Origin: JAGVLN01 sp964515755 | Lineage (GTDB): Bacteria > Pseudomonadota > Alphaproteobacteria > Rickettsiales > JABSSG01 | DNA: 33,322 nucleotides | Assembly (NCBI GenBank): GCA_964515755.1 | Contig: CAZEVK010000015.1 | Span: 1-33,322, forward strand | Direction: 5' to 3' | In this document: positions 1 through 8,793 of the stretch, one piece after another | Position numbering within the stretch: the stretch's first letter is position 1 | How the letters are laid out: each line of letters starts with the position of its first letter | Position numbers and translations under genes: made by a program | The notes under the pieces: generated by a model | The model's database searches: none | The model's input: the letters and a program-made list of their open reading frames with translations, nothing else | What the model was told of the DNA's origin: nothing

Positions 1-1
1 A

Positions 2-3000
2 GAACCTGAATTTGTACATAGAGCTATAGAACACCTTGGTTATCGTATAGATCCTGTTAGGGCACAGCATATAATTTTACAAACATCTCCCCTATTATTT
101 ATTGATGCAGAACAGACTGCAAAATTTTGGGAAGAAATTAATAAAACTTCTATAATAGCTGAACTTGATCCTGATGAGCAAGAAGTGATAAAGCAATTAC
201 AGCTAAGAACGCTTCAACAAATTCAAGATCAGCCTTTAATACCTGCTTCTGAACCTTTTTCCCTAGAAAATATAGAAGAGTTAAATACAGCAGTACTTAG
301 ATTAGATGGAGGTTTTAAGTTTTATGGAAAATATTTAAAAAACTACCTAGAGGGTTATTTACAACGATATCAATCTGATCATGCTTTAAGGGCTGTAGTT
401 GATTCAGAAATTAAACATGTATTAAATATTTTTATACAGGCTTGTGCAGAAGAAAATCTAGCAAGCGCTATACGGGCAGTACAGAGTATTGCAGAGATTA
501 TGCTTTTAGATCTTAGTTATAATCCATTATCCTCTCAATTATCCGAAATAATTCAAGCACAACTAACTGATTTTCCTGTACAAGGAACCTTAATTGTACC
601 TTATGGAATGCGCGCTTTTGTTAGGGTATTTCAAATATTAGACGTAAAATATGGATCTGAGCACTTTAATAAGCCATTAAATATTTTTGTAACTAGTCAA
701 AGTTACTATGAACGGTTGGGTAACCTTGAGGGTCTAAACAGAGATGAAATATCTGTTTTTCAAACTCAACAAACAACAGATGTTGCTTCAAGTGCAGATA
801 TTATTTTTGTAGAATTGCATCCTAATAATGTTTTAGCTTCAAAACAATTTGCTTTTAATATTGAAGCTCTTTTATCTCAAATGAATAGCTGGCCATCTAA
901 GCAAAGAACTCTAGTAATTGATATGACTTTAAATGCCATGAATGATCATGAAATTAGAAGTTTCTTACATTCAGAATCAACTTTAGCCTTAATTAGATCT
1001 GGAACATTAAATATTATTTTAATTCAAAGTCTAACTAAATTTGCGCAATTAGGTCTAGATAAAAGAAGTGCAGGCGCACTTACTATGATTAATAATAATG
1101 ATCATTGGTCTGGAGTTAATGCTAAATTAGTTCAGTTGAGTGATGTAGAGCCTATTGATATAGCAACGCTGAACTTTTTTTCTTACTTTGCTAGTTTGCA
1201 TTGGCCTGTAGTAGAATATCTAGAGCTTATTAATAGCAATGTAAGGTTTGTATATAAAGAGATAGTAAAACAAACCAATAAGTTAGAGTTATTGCATTCT
1301 GGGTTACAAGTGAGTAAGAGTTCTGATCCTAAACCCTGTTATGTAGCTATTAACACTAATGGTTTTGTTACAGACCTTTCTTTAACATCTGATGATTTAA
1401 GAGAATTTGTATCTGATCTTTTAGTATACTTATTCTATCCTTTGTGCAAATTTTATAATCTACCTATAACTGAAAGATATAGTATAGGATTTCCTCTAAC
1501 AAGCATTAATCCAGTTTTTGGTTCGTTAAGATTAACTATTGGGTTGGAACCTATAGCACAGCTAAGTCAGTATGCTGAAATACTAGCCTATATTACGTTT
1601 ATATTTAATGATTTAAGAGATGAGCGTAAATTACCTTTAGTACAAAATGCAGATCTACGTAGAGAATTTATTGCAGAAAAAGTCAAAATATTTAAAGCAA
1701 TGACTCCAGGTAGAGGCGGAGAACACGAGTGGAAATTTGAGGGAACTGGATGGGAAAATAGTTATACTGACCATACTGATTCCGAGAATATACAAACACG
1801 CCAATTAAAAAGGCACGTAATTTTAAAAGATGGTAACATTAAATTTTTCAGGGAAGCACCAAGCTTGTTCAGGCCACATCACCCTGAGTGGACAGAGCTC
1901 TCTACAAGAGTAATAGTAAGAGGAATTGGCGAGATTTCTGTAAATGATCCAAGAATTACAGCTGCAGAAAAGCGCATTATTGCAGGTTGCTATACACCAG
2001 AATATAATTTTTGTATCGAGCCATTTAGAGGTACAGTATCCATACAAAATTACGAAGTTTTAGGACCTTGGAATGCAAAGTTTCTTTATGGTCCATTCTT
2101 TCATAATGAGGCAAAACTATTTTGCATACTGCATCAAAAGAGCATGGACTTTTACTATAACCTTCAAAAATTTAATGAAAAAAATGTAATTGTAAAACAG
2201 GGCACTATAGAAACTGCATTAAGTGATATGGCCGTTGAAGATCGTGCATTTTTAATTAGAGAAGGTTATTACCTTACTATGGATAGATCAATACCTAGTG
2301 TTAGCGGCCGTAATAAATTTGACTTTCATATGCAATTTATTCCTCCAAAAAATATGCTAACAATGCAATTTAGTTTGAAAGGTAATCAACTAATTATCGA
2401 ACATGATTTTTTATGTTGTGCTGTGCCTGGTGCGTCTATTTATTATAGGGTTTTAGGAGACCATCTTACTTGCTATGAAATTGATTACTGGGATGAAAAA
2501 GATCCTGTTGTTGCTAGATTCTTAAGATTAGTTACAGCAGTTTATGTTAAAGATACATCATCATTAGGAATAAGTTTGAAAGCTCGTAATTCTCAATTTA
2601 CACATTTTATCTTCAATTTAAATTATGAAGTGGGCAATGCTTTGCTGCAAGAAGCACTTAACGTAATCACTTTTTCTAAAAATTCTATTAAAAAATTACT
2701 ACAATCAGTAGCATTAGATGAACGTCAATATCATTTTTATGACATTCACTCTCTTTCTTCTAGACAAGTAAGTTGGCCAAGTGGACATAGTCCTTCAGGA
2801 ACAGATTATATCTCTAACGCTGCCTTTATTAAAAAAATGTTAGAACAATTTGATAAGTTTAAAATTTTTAAAACATATAAAGTAAAACGAGAACAACCAG
2901 TTCCTGATATATTAGATATTAAAGGTGATGGCGACTGCATGTATAATTCTATATTGGCAGGTATTAAACGATTACCAGCAGGAATTAACACGGATATAAT

Positions 3001-5182
3001 ATTACCAGATAATACTCATATTGATTTGAACACTCTTGATTTAGCTCAATTAAGAAGCATAGTGGCTAATTATATAGAAGCTAACCAAGGCCATTATTTT
3101 GATTTAATAGCTTTTCAAATTGCAGATAACATAAGGCATAATGAATTAGCTGGATACCCTGAAAGCATGAGAGCTCAAATGCAGATTTTGGCGAATGCTT
3201 ATAATTCAAGACAAAACATACAAGCATTAGAATATGCTATACAACAATTTATCAATAATGGAATTGTAGGCCAATATATAAATTTAATGCGTAATACTTA
3301 TGATTCAGGTCTGGAAGTAGTTTGGGGAGGAGCTGTTGAACTTGGGATAATAAGTAAAATACTTGGTATTCAATTTTATGTATATAGAAGAGGTGGAGAA
3401 TATTACCATATAGATAATACACATATAGGTAATGTACACAGGATTGACCTAGATTTCACAGGTAATCATTATAATCTAGTTTTATTACCAGGGATGCCTG
3501 TAAATACAGATTCTGCAGCTGTAGAGAATGTTTTTTATTGTAATTCAATAATACACGATAATCCAATTTTAAATGATAAAAAAATAGCTGAATTATTTAA
3601 ATTAGCTAAATCTCATTTTGGAATGAAAGGAATAGATAGGCTGATAGATATAGGCCTTAAACCAGAAGAGTATCAAGAGTTCCAATGGTTAAGAAGAATA
3701 TTAGGAGATGAAAAAGCAATAAAACTATATTTCAGTTTAGAATTAGCAGATATTCCAACAATTGATCTTATATATGCCATAGATAAGACAATGAATAGAT
3801 TAATGGACTCTGCAAAGATAGAAGAATTCCAAGAAGATAACGCAATAGTAAGCTCTACTGCATTAGTAGCAATAACTAGTGGTGTTTATGATTCATCCGT
3901 TCAACTATCTCAAGGATCAGGTCTCTTTACATTTATTCACAGAGTTACAGCCGCAGTAACAAGTACATTAAATAATGGCTTGATGAATATGGGTAACGCT
4001 ATAATGAGTGTGATTACGCAAAATAATTATATCAGGCATCAATTGATTAATTATGTATATTATGATGAGTTATCAGTTATTAATAGTGTGATTAATAAAC
4101 CTTATATACAGTCATCTGCAAATCCTGATGTTCAATCAATATTACACAAACACCCATTGCAGTGGAACGAGAAGGATTTTAAAAAGATAAAACTGGTAGT
4201 TCATCCTGATAAAGATGGTAATGATGAAGACTTCCGTACAGTAAATGCATTTCAGGAACAGGTAGGAGATAAGGAGCAGATGTATAAGAATCTCTTACCT
4301 AAGTTAATACCTTATATCCAAGCCTTAATTTATAAGAGCAACATAGGATTTAAGAGTCTTGATATCACTGTTGATATAGCAAGATTAATATATGAACCTA
4401 CATTTGCAAATGTAAAGAAAGTAGCTCTTGACTCAGCATATCTATACGGTATGTACCAGGGTATAAATAGAGTGTCTGTAGCAATAGGTGGATCTGAAGC
4501 CATATATCAAGTTTATCACAGAGAATACACGCAAGCATTAAATACTATTGCAACTACTATTGGTTATATGGCATTACCTAGCCTACTAGCATATACGGCA
4601 ATACCGTACCTTGGCATAGCTTACGCTATTGGTATGGCCACGTATACCGGGTATAGTGCTATTACTAATGGTTATTCATTTTACCTGGAAAGGAGTGGTG
4701 ATGTTGAATCTATACTCAGATCAACTATGGCCTATAAAGGTTTGGCAAAAACCTTATCGGAGTCGCCATTACAGCAAATATACGACTTTGCAAGCACAGC
4801 ACGAGGATACGAGGTTGAGCTTAATAATATCGCTCTTGTAGCAGAGAAAAAGGCTTTAAAAAGCAAATTAGTAGAAGAAAAAGGAGAGTTCGGTCAGAAG
4901 CTCTATGATCATATCTACGAACCATTACTTGAGGAGAAATACAATCTATCAAATCAACTGTTGCAAGGTATTATCACACAAGAAGAAGCTGAAGTCCTAA
5001 AAGCTAAACATATCACAATTACTTCTGATAATGCAAGTTATGAGCATTGCATGGAAATCGAAGATACCGATAACGATGTTGATACTAATTCAGAGCATTA
5101 TTATTGTTATAATGATGAGAAAAAGCTGCTAGATCATGTTCTTATCGGAAATAATCATTTTGAAGTCGTTGAGAGTTTATAA
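2..5182 (+). CDS. Giant multidomain protein with OTU protease and J-like domains (5' end outside window)
   Basis: The frame is open from base 2, so the true start lies upstream; the GTG at 185 is internal. Residue numbers here count from 185. Residues ~130-480 resemble fold-type-I PLP enzymes of the Cys/Met-metabolism class: VPYGMRAF, VELHPNN (compare E-x-P-x-NP), VIDMTL, then SLTKF with K285 in the position of the PLP lysine. Residues ~490-870 are unrecognised. An OTU cysteine-protease domain follows, with the GDGDCMYNS motif (D915, C918) and a distal GNHYNLVL histidine (H1095). A J-like segment carries HPD at 1340-1342, and ~1455-1490 is hydrophobic and could insert in membranes. OTU proteases of intracellular bacteria commonly remove ubiquitin in the host; that role is inferred. 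No signal peptide can be judged because the N-terminus is missing. The OTU call is firm, the J call moderate, and the PLP-like call is a motif-level reading. Confidence 0.88.
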   Translation, partial: EPEFVHRAIEHLGYRIDPVRAQHIILQTSPLLFIDAEQTAKFWEEINKTSIIAELDPDEQEVIKQLQLRTLQQIQDQPLIPASEPFSLENIEELNTAVLRLDGGFKFYGKYLKNYLEGYLQRYQSDHALRAVVDSEIKHVLNIFIQACAEENLASAIRAVQSIAEIMLLDLSYNPLSSQLSEIIQAQLTDFPVQGTLIVPYGMRAFVRVFQILDVKYGSEHFNKPLNIFVTSQSYYERLGNLEGLNRDEISVFQTQQTTDVASSADIIFVELHPNNVLASKQFAFNIEALLSQMNSWPSKQRTLVIDMTLNAMNDHEIRSFLHSESTLALIRSGTLNIILIQSLTKFAQLGLDKRSAGALTMINNNDHWSGVNAKLVQLSDVEPIDIATLNFFSYFASLHWPVVEYLELINSNVRFVYKEIVKQTNKLELLHSGLQVSKSSDPKPCYVAINTNGFVTDLSLTSDDLREFVSDLLVYLFYPLCKFYNLPITERYSIGFPLTSINPVFGSLRLTIGLEPIAQLSQYAEILAYITFIFNDLRDERKLPLVQNADLRREFIAEKVKIFKAMTPGRGGEHEWKFEGTGWENSYTDHTDSENIQTRQLKRHVILKDGNIKFFREAPSLFRPHHPEWTELSTRVIVRGIGEISVNDPRITAAEKRIIAGCYTPEYNFCIEPFRGTVSIQNYEVLGPWNAKFLYGPFFHNEAKLFCILHQKSMDFYYNLQKFNEKNVIVKQGTIETALSDMAVEDRAFLIREGYYLTMDRSIPSVSGRNKFDFHMQFIPPKNMLTMQFSLKGNQLIIEHDFLCCAVPGASIYYRVLGDHLTCYEIDYWDEKDPVVARFLRLVTAVYVKDTSSLGISLKARNSQFTHFIFNLNYEVGNALLQEALNVITFSKNSIKKLLQSVALDERQYHFYDIHSLSSRQVSWPSGHSPSGTDYISNAAFIKKMLEQFDKFKIFKTYKVKREQPVPDILDIKGDGDCMYNSILAGIKRLPAGINTDIILPDNTHIDLNTLDLAQLRSIVANYIEANQGHYFDLIAFQIADNIRHNELAGYPESMRAQMQILANAYNSRQNIQALEYAIQQFINNGIVGQYINLMRNTYDSGLEVVWGGAVELGIISKILGIQFYVYRRGGEYYHIDNTHIGNVHRIDLDFTGNHYNLVLLPGMPVNTDSAAVENVFYCNSIIHDNPILNDKKIAELFKLAKSHFGMKGIDRLIDIGLKPEEYQEFQWLRRILGDEKAIKLYFSLELADIPTIDLIYAIDKTMNRLMDSAKIEEFQEDNAIVSSTALVAITSGVYDSSVQLSQGSGLFTFIHRVTAAVTSTLNNGLMNMGNAIMSVITQNNYIRHQLINYVYYDELSVINSVINKPYIQSSANPDVQSILHKHPLQWNEKDFKKIKLVVHPDKDGNDEDFRTVNAFQEQVGDKEQMYKNLLPKLIPYIQALIYKSNIGFKSLDITVDIARLIYEPTFANVKKVALDSAYLYGMYQGINRVSVAIGGSEAIYQVYHREYTQALNTIATTIGYMALPSLLAYTAIPYLGIAYAIGMATYTGYSAITNGYSFYLERSGDVESILRSTMAYKGLAKTLSESPLQQIYDFASTARGYEVELNNIALVAEKKALKSKLVEEKGEFGQKLYDHIYEPLLEEKYNLSNQLLQGIITQEEAEVLKAKHITITSDNASYEHCMEIEDTDNDVDTNSEHYYCYNDEKKLLDHVLIGNNHFEVVESL

Positions 5183-5202
5183 TTACACAGTTATATGGAC
5201 AG

Positions 5203-5222
5203 ACCCGTTATTCGTCACGGGT
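5203..5222. terminator. Hairpin between convergent genes
   Basis: ACCCGT and ACGGGT form a 6-bp GC-rich stem with an 8-nt loop. It sits 21 bases after the stop of the giant gene and just beyond the 3' end of the leftward DUF4143 remnant. There is no long T-tract, so its terminator role is inferred from position and stem. Confidence 0.5.
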
Positions 5223-5227
5223 TGAAT

Positions 5228-5670
5228 TTAAAGATTTAAATAATCTTTATAATTCCATATTTTAATATTTGGTTTGTATTGAAATTCTTTTCCTCTAAAT
5301 AGCAGATATCCTGTATCATTTGGTTCAAGAAATTTTTCTATTGAGCTAATCATTTTTAATTTAAAGCTTTTGCCAGATTTAATTTCTATCAATTCTTTAT
5401 GGGTTTTTCTATCAACAATTAAATCTATTTCTTCCTGATTACTGGTTCTAAAGTAGTAGAGGTTAGAGTGAGTATTATTAGCTAATTCTTTCTTATAAAT
5501 TTCTAAAACGATGTAATTTTCAAATATACTACCGGACATAGTACTGTCCTCAAAAATCTGTTCATCTTTTATACCGGTTAAAAATTAGACAAGACCGGTA
5601 TCATAAAAATATATTTTTGGTAATTTTCTTACTCTTTTTCTAAAGTTTTTGTAATAGGTAGGAAGCAAGA
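5228..5670 (-). pseudogene. 3' remnant of a DUF4143-type AAA ATPase
   Basis: The longest open piece (start at 5539, 103 residues) is the C-terminal nuclease-like part of the DUF4143 ATPase family: GSIFENYIV, then FRTSNQEEIDLIVD and LIEIKSGK, the E/D...E-x-K pattern. In the same frame upstream the homology continues through KIYFYDTGLV, is broken by TAA at 5585-5587, and resumes as FLTGIKDEQ, so the gene is a true remnant rather than a short ORF. The ATPase half is absent: homology stops at the left end of the IS3 element at 5675, and I do not see it beyond the element. A second, more complete family member lies at 31686-32833. Confidence 0.8.
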
Positions 5671-5674
5671 AGAT

Positions 5675-5716
5675 TGATCTTGCCCCCAAAATGATGAGTT
5701 GAAGTTAAGAAACTTA
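5675..5716 (+). repeat. Left terminal inverted repeat of the IS3 element
   Basis: It pairs imperfectly with the reverse complement of 6594-6635. Shared blocks include TGATCTT, AAAAT, ATGAGT, TTAAG and AACTT, in the same order and at the same spacing. Confidence 0.75.
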
Positions 5717-5763
5717 TGTTAAATTATAAAATTTAAAATAAAGAGTAAGAATATACAATAGAT

Positions 5764-6049
5764 AGCAGAAGAAAATATGATGCAGAGTTCAAGTTATAAG
5801 CTGTTAAATAACCACCTAGGGAGGATATACTCTAGAGCAAGCAGTGCAGAGTCTTGGTATCAGCACTAGTGTGATTAGCAAATGGAAGAAGCGGTTATTA
5901 GAATCAGGCGATTAAAAACGGTATTTTCCGGTAAAGGCAAGCTAAATCCCATAGACGAAGAAAGAAGAAAGCTCTATAAAGAGATCATAGATTTAAAGAT
6001 AGAGAAAGAAATCCTAAAAAAGGCAATTGCATATTTTGCAAATCCTTGA
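5764..6049 (+). pseudogene. IS3 transposase OrfA remnant
   Basis: Translation gives KYDAEFKL, a stop, AVK, then TLEQAVQSLGIS with ISKWKKRLLESGD and a stop. In another frame follow FSGKGKL and KIEKEILKKAIAYFA. These are the helix-turn-helix and leucine-zipper-like parts of IS3-family OrfA. At least two stops and two frame changes make it non-functional. Confidence 0.8.
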
Positions 6050-6572
6050 AAGTAAAATATGCCTTTATTGAACAAAATACTGACCATTATCCAATTAAAT
6101 TACTCTGCAGGGTCTTGATGATTAAGCAGAGTAATGATTATCAGTGGGCTTAAGCACAGAAGAAGGTTCGTTGTATTTAGCAACAATTCTTGATTTATAT
6201 GCAAGAAAAGTAGTTGGTTGGTCTCTTTCAGAGCGAATGAATAAACGTCTGGTAATTTGCATTTTTAAAGGCATACTGGTACAGAAAGCTAGGTAAGAGA
6301 CTTAATTCCATCATTAAGACAGAAGAAGATCGCAATACACCTCAAATCAGTTCCAAAGAATATTTTCTAATCACTAAGTACGTCTAATAAAGGTAATTGT
6401 TATGATAATGCTGTTGCTAAGTCTTTCTTCCATACATTAAAAAATGAATTACCAAATAACTGTATTTTTAAAACAAGAATTTGAGGCTAAATCTATGATA
6501 TTTGAATATATTGAAATTTTTTATAACAACAAAAGGAAGCATTCATATTTAGGCTATTGCTTACCTAATTAA
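6050..6572 (+). pseudogene. IS3 transposase OrfB (DDE integrase) remnant
   Basis: The start resembles the OrfB N-terminus (KYAFIEQ, YPIKLLCRVL). The integrase core is present only as LDLYARKVVGWSLSERM, and the end as KGNCYDNAVAKSFFHTLKNE and, after a frameshift, FEYIEIFYNNKRKHSYLGY. Much of the core between the YYW-like start and the LDLYARKVVGW motif is missing. The fragments lie in at least three frames. Confidence 0.8.
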
Positions 6573-6593
6573 TTTTAGCTAATTTGTGAGATG

Positions 6594-6635
6594 AAAGTTG
6601 CTTAACCTTGACTCATTATTTTAGGGTTAAGATCA
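6594..6635 (-). repeat. Right terminal inverted repeat of the IS3 element
   Basis: This is the partner of 5675-5716, ending in AAGATCA. It follows the OrfB remnant by about 20 bases, the distance expected in IS3-family elements. Confidence 0.75.
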
Positions 6636-6909
6636 GTTTAATATTACATCTTATGTATAAAAAGTGTAAAATCACAAATAATTTCACGCCTTTATTTAGC
6701 GACCTAACGTTCATGGTTAAAATCCAAATCCACAATTATGCGGGTCTTCCAATTGATCACTACCAAGTTACAAGATCTGCAGAGTGATATTAAGTGAGAT
6801 ACAGAACCCATTATTATTGTTCCTTAGCAAAGCATATAATCAGGAAAAGGTAGTGTTTTGTTAGTCTATGGGTTTCAAGACATATAGTGAACCAGAATGC
6901 TGTGAGCAT
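6636..6909. other. Gene-free stretch after the IS element
   Basis: This 274-base stretch lies between the IS right end and the 3' end of the leftward oxygenase gene. I looked for the missing half of the DUF4143 ATPase and for transposase remains on both strands and recognised nothing. Short translatable pieces exist but match no family I know. Confidence 0.5.
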
Positions 6910-7743
6910 CTAATAAGAAAAGTGATTATAAGGGCTTTGCATATCGTATTTTACTGTTTCAGTTTCATGAGGGATGCGTAAGTTTAAATTATGTAAATAA
7001 GGTTCAAGTATGTGTTCATCTTTTATCAATTCACGATAATATGAGGGTTGGTATTTAGATAATGCATAAGCAAATATTGCACGGCGGGCTAATATCCAAT
7101 TCTTATCCCATGGACTATCGTCGTATAACTGCGATAGAGTACGAAACTCTAAGTACCAAGTATAACGAGGAAAAGAACTTTTATTGGTCTCAGAATAATG
7201 TATAGTTTTGACCTTATGCATAATAATATCACCAGGTTGTGCAATTATTGGGACAAATTCATTAATTCTTGCTTCAGAAATTTTATATAGCTCGGTTTTT
7301 GTTAAAGCACCTAAAACATGACTACCAGGTAGGTAAAGTACTGGATTATGTTGGGATGTATGAAAGTAAATGCCAAAGCTAAAAATATCGTATTTCGGGG
7401 ATTGCAATGCTAAGTCTTGATGGAAAGTAACTGGTATTCCACAATAGGGAAGTTTAATTAAAATGTCCTCCCAAGTTGGTACTATTTCTAAAGGGTTTTC
7501 AATGGTTTGTAATAATATTTCTAAAATACTTGGATGCACTAGAGACTTAAGAAATAACTCATGTTTTCCTAATGGATATAAAACTTTATGGATATGGCCA
7601 CTTTCATCGATGGCAAGTAAGTCTTTTTTATTAGCAGGATTATTTAATATACTATCGGTTGCTGCAATTAACTCACTTATTTCTTCTGAATTAAAAGCTT
7701 GTTTTATATGTCTAAACCCATCTTTCTCAAATTGCTTATTCAT
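6910..7743 (-). CDS. Phytanoyl-CoA dioxygenase (PhyH)-like Fe(II)/2-oxoglutarate oxygenase, second copy
   Basis: A 277-residue protein with the PhyH double-stranded beta-helix pattern. The metal ligands are H108 and D110 (FHQD) and H182 (KTIHYS), with R193 as the likely 2-oxoglutarate anchor. LYLPGSH is the usual strand just after the substrate-facing region. Such enzymes mostly hydroxylate, and sometimes halogenate, desaturate or epimerise, small molecules; the substrate here is unknown. It is the last gene of the leftward run and is separated from the upstream oxygenase by 72 bases, the widest gap in the run. AGGTG lies upstream of the ATG. It is clearly diverged from its neighbour, so this is not a recent duplication. 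All ligands are present and it should be active. Confidence 0.88.
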   Translation of the reverse strand: MNKQFEKDGFRHIKQAFNSEEISELIAATDSILNNPANKKDLLAIDESGHIHKVLYPLGKHELFLKSLVHPSILEILLQTIENPLEIVPTWEDILIKLPYCGIPVTFHQDLALQSPKYDIFSFGIYFHTSQHNPVLYLPGSHVLGALTKTELYKISEARINEFVPIIAQPGDIIMHKVKTIHYSETNKSSFPRYTWYLEFRTLSQLYDDSPWDKNWILARRAIFAYALSKYQPSYYRELIKDEHILEPYLHNLNLRIPHETETVKYDMQSPYNHFSY

Positions 7744-7815
7744 CTTTTCACCTGCTTATATTCAAGATTATATGAGATTTACAATAAAATTTAAATCATT
7801 TTTATCATAAGCTAT

Positions 7816-8793
7816 CTATTCAAGTTGTGGTAATTTATTTTGCAAATGACACAAAAGAGAATTCCATAAATTTTTATAAATTCTTCCGGTTAAATCACCT
7901 GCATTATGTCTGTTTGCAGCTATATGTAATATTTTCACATTTTCTAAAGCTTGTAACGCTTTAATCTGATCAATAGCTTCTAATATGTGATTTTCTTGCA
8001 TCAAAGTTTGCCACTGGAAAATTAGCTCAGCAAAATTATCATTTACTATAACTTCTGGTTTTATAAATTGTAATCTTTTACTTAATATATATTTAGTAAT
8101 TTTATGACAATTCCACATACCAAAGAAAGCTGGCTGAATGCCAGGAATCTTAGGAAATGGCCGCCTCAGTATCTCCCATCTACTCACATAAGCATAACGA
8201 TCATCTCCACTAGTGCTTTTTATGCTGCCATGCCAAAGCCGTGAATCAAATATTACCGCATCTCCTTCTTTGAGACTAATTCTTTGCAATTGCGTGTGGT
8301 GTTTTTGTTCTAAAGTGCTATTTAATTTTACTTCTGGTGACCAAAAATCTACTGCAGGAGAAATTGGCCATTTATGGCTTCCTTTGATAAATTGTAACGA
8401 TCCTGATTGTTCATCTACATCGTTTAAAGCAAGCCATAAAGAAAAGTGATATGGTGACTTGGGCGAATATGATATATCTTGATGTAAAGGTACTGCATCT
8501 CTTATACTACTGTTCTTACAAATTACGTTACACTTTTCCATTTTAATCTTTTGATTTAGCAAATTTTCAAGTCTTTGTTGAATGGTAAAATTAATTTCTT
8601 CGTCTATACAGCTCACAATCTGAGAAGGCGAGGCCCATCTGCCTGTGCAATAAAGATAGTCATTCATTGCAACTTTAAGTTCTTGGGCATTGATTACAAG
8701 TTGATCTTGAATATTTTGTCTTAAATTCCTTGCTAATGAACGGGGAATAACATTTTTTAAAATGACAAACCCATTGTTAAGAAAATCTTTCAT
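7816..8793 (-). CDS. Phytanoyl-CoA dioxygenase (PhyH)-like Fe(II)/2-oxoglutarate oxygenase, first copy
   Basis: A 325-residue cytosolic enzyme of the PhyH family. The iron triad is H104, D106 (LHQD) and H188 (LWHGS), and R199 (DDRYAYVSRW) is the expected 2-oxoglutarate contact. SLQFIKGSHKW is the typical core strand. After about residue 210 there is a C-terminal extension of around 100 residues with no motif I recognise. The start ATG directly follows the stop codon of the methyltransferase gene with no gap, so translation is probably coupled. Together with the next oxygenase it gives the pathway two oxidative steps on an unknown substrate. Confidence 0.9.
   Translation of the reverse strand: MKDFLNNGFVILKNVIPRSLARNLRQNIQDQLVINAQELKVAMNDYLYCTGRWASPSQIVSCIDEEINFTIQQRLENLLNQKIKMEKCNVICKNSSIRDAVPLHQDISYSPKSPYHFSLWLALNDVDEQSGSLQFIKGSHKWPISPAVDFWSPEVKLNSTLEQKHHTQLQRISLKEGDAVIFDSRLWHGSIKSTSGDDRYAYVSRWEILRRPFPKIPGIQPAFFGMWNCHKITKYILSKRLQFIKPEVIVNDNFAELIFQWQTLMQENHILEAIDQIKALQALENVKILHIAANRHNAGDLTGRIYKNLWNSLLCHLQNKLPQLE

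Larger units (their letters stand above)
5675..6635 (+). mobile_element. Degenerate IS3-family insertion sequence
   Basis: The ends read TGATCTT and AAGATCA, the TG...CA termini usual for the IS3 family, and extend into imperfect inverted repeats of about 42 bp. At 961 bp it is shorter than typical IS3 members (about 1.2-1.5 kb), consistent with internal deletion in orfB. Both transposase frames are broken, so it cannot transpose by itself. I could not find a convincing target-site duplication. Confidence 0.85.

Noticed and set aside
185..187. GTG at 185 as the start of the giant gene
   Set aside because: The frame is open for 61 further codons to the window edge, and there is no ribosome site before the GTG.
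1823..2991. Minus-strand frames inside the giant gene
   Set aside because: They are mirror frames of a strongly coding strand, without ribosome sites or domain matches.
5571..5601. Inverted repeat ATACCGGT...ACCGGTAT
   Set aside because: It lies inside the DUF4143 coding remnant, where one arm encodes the conserved DTG-L motif and the other LTGI; it is explained by coding sequence.
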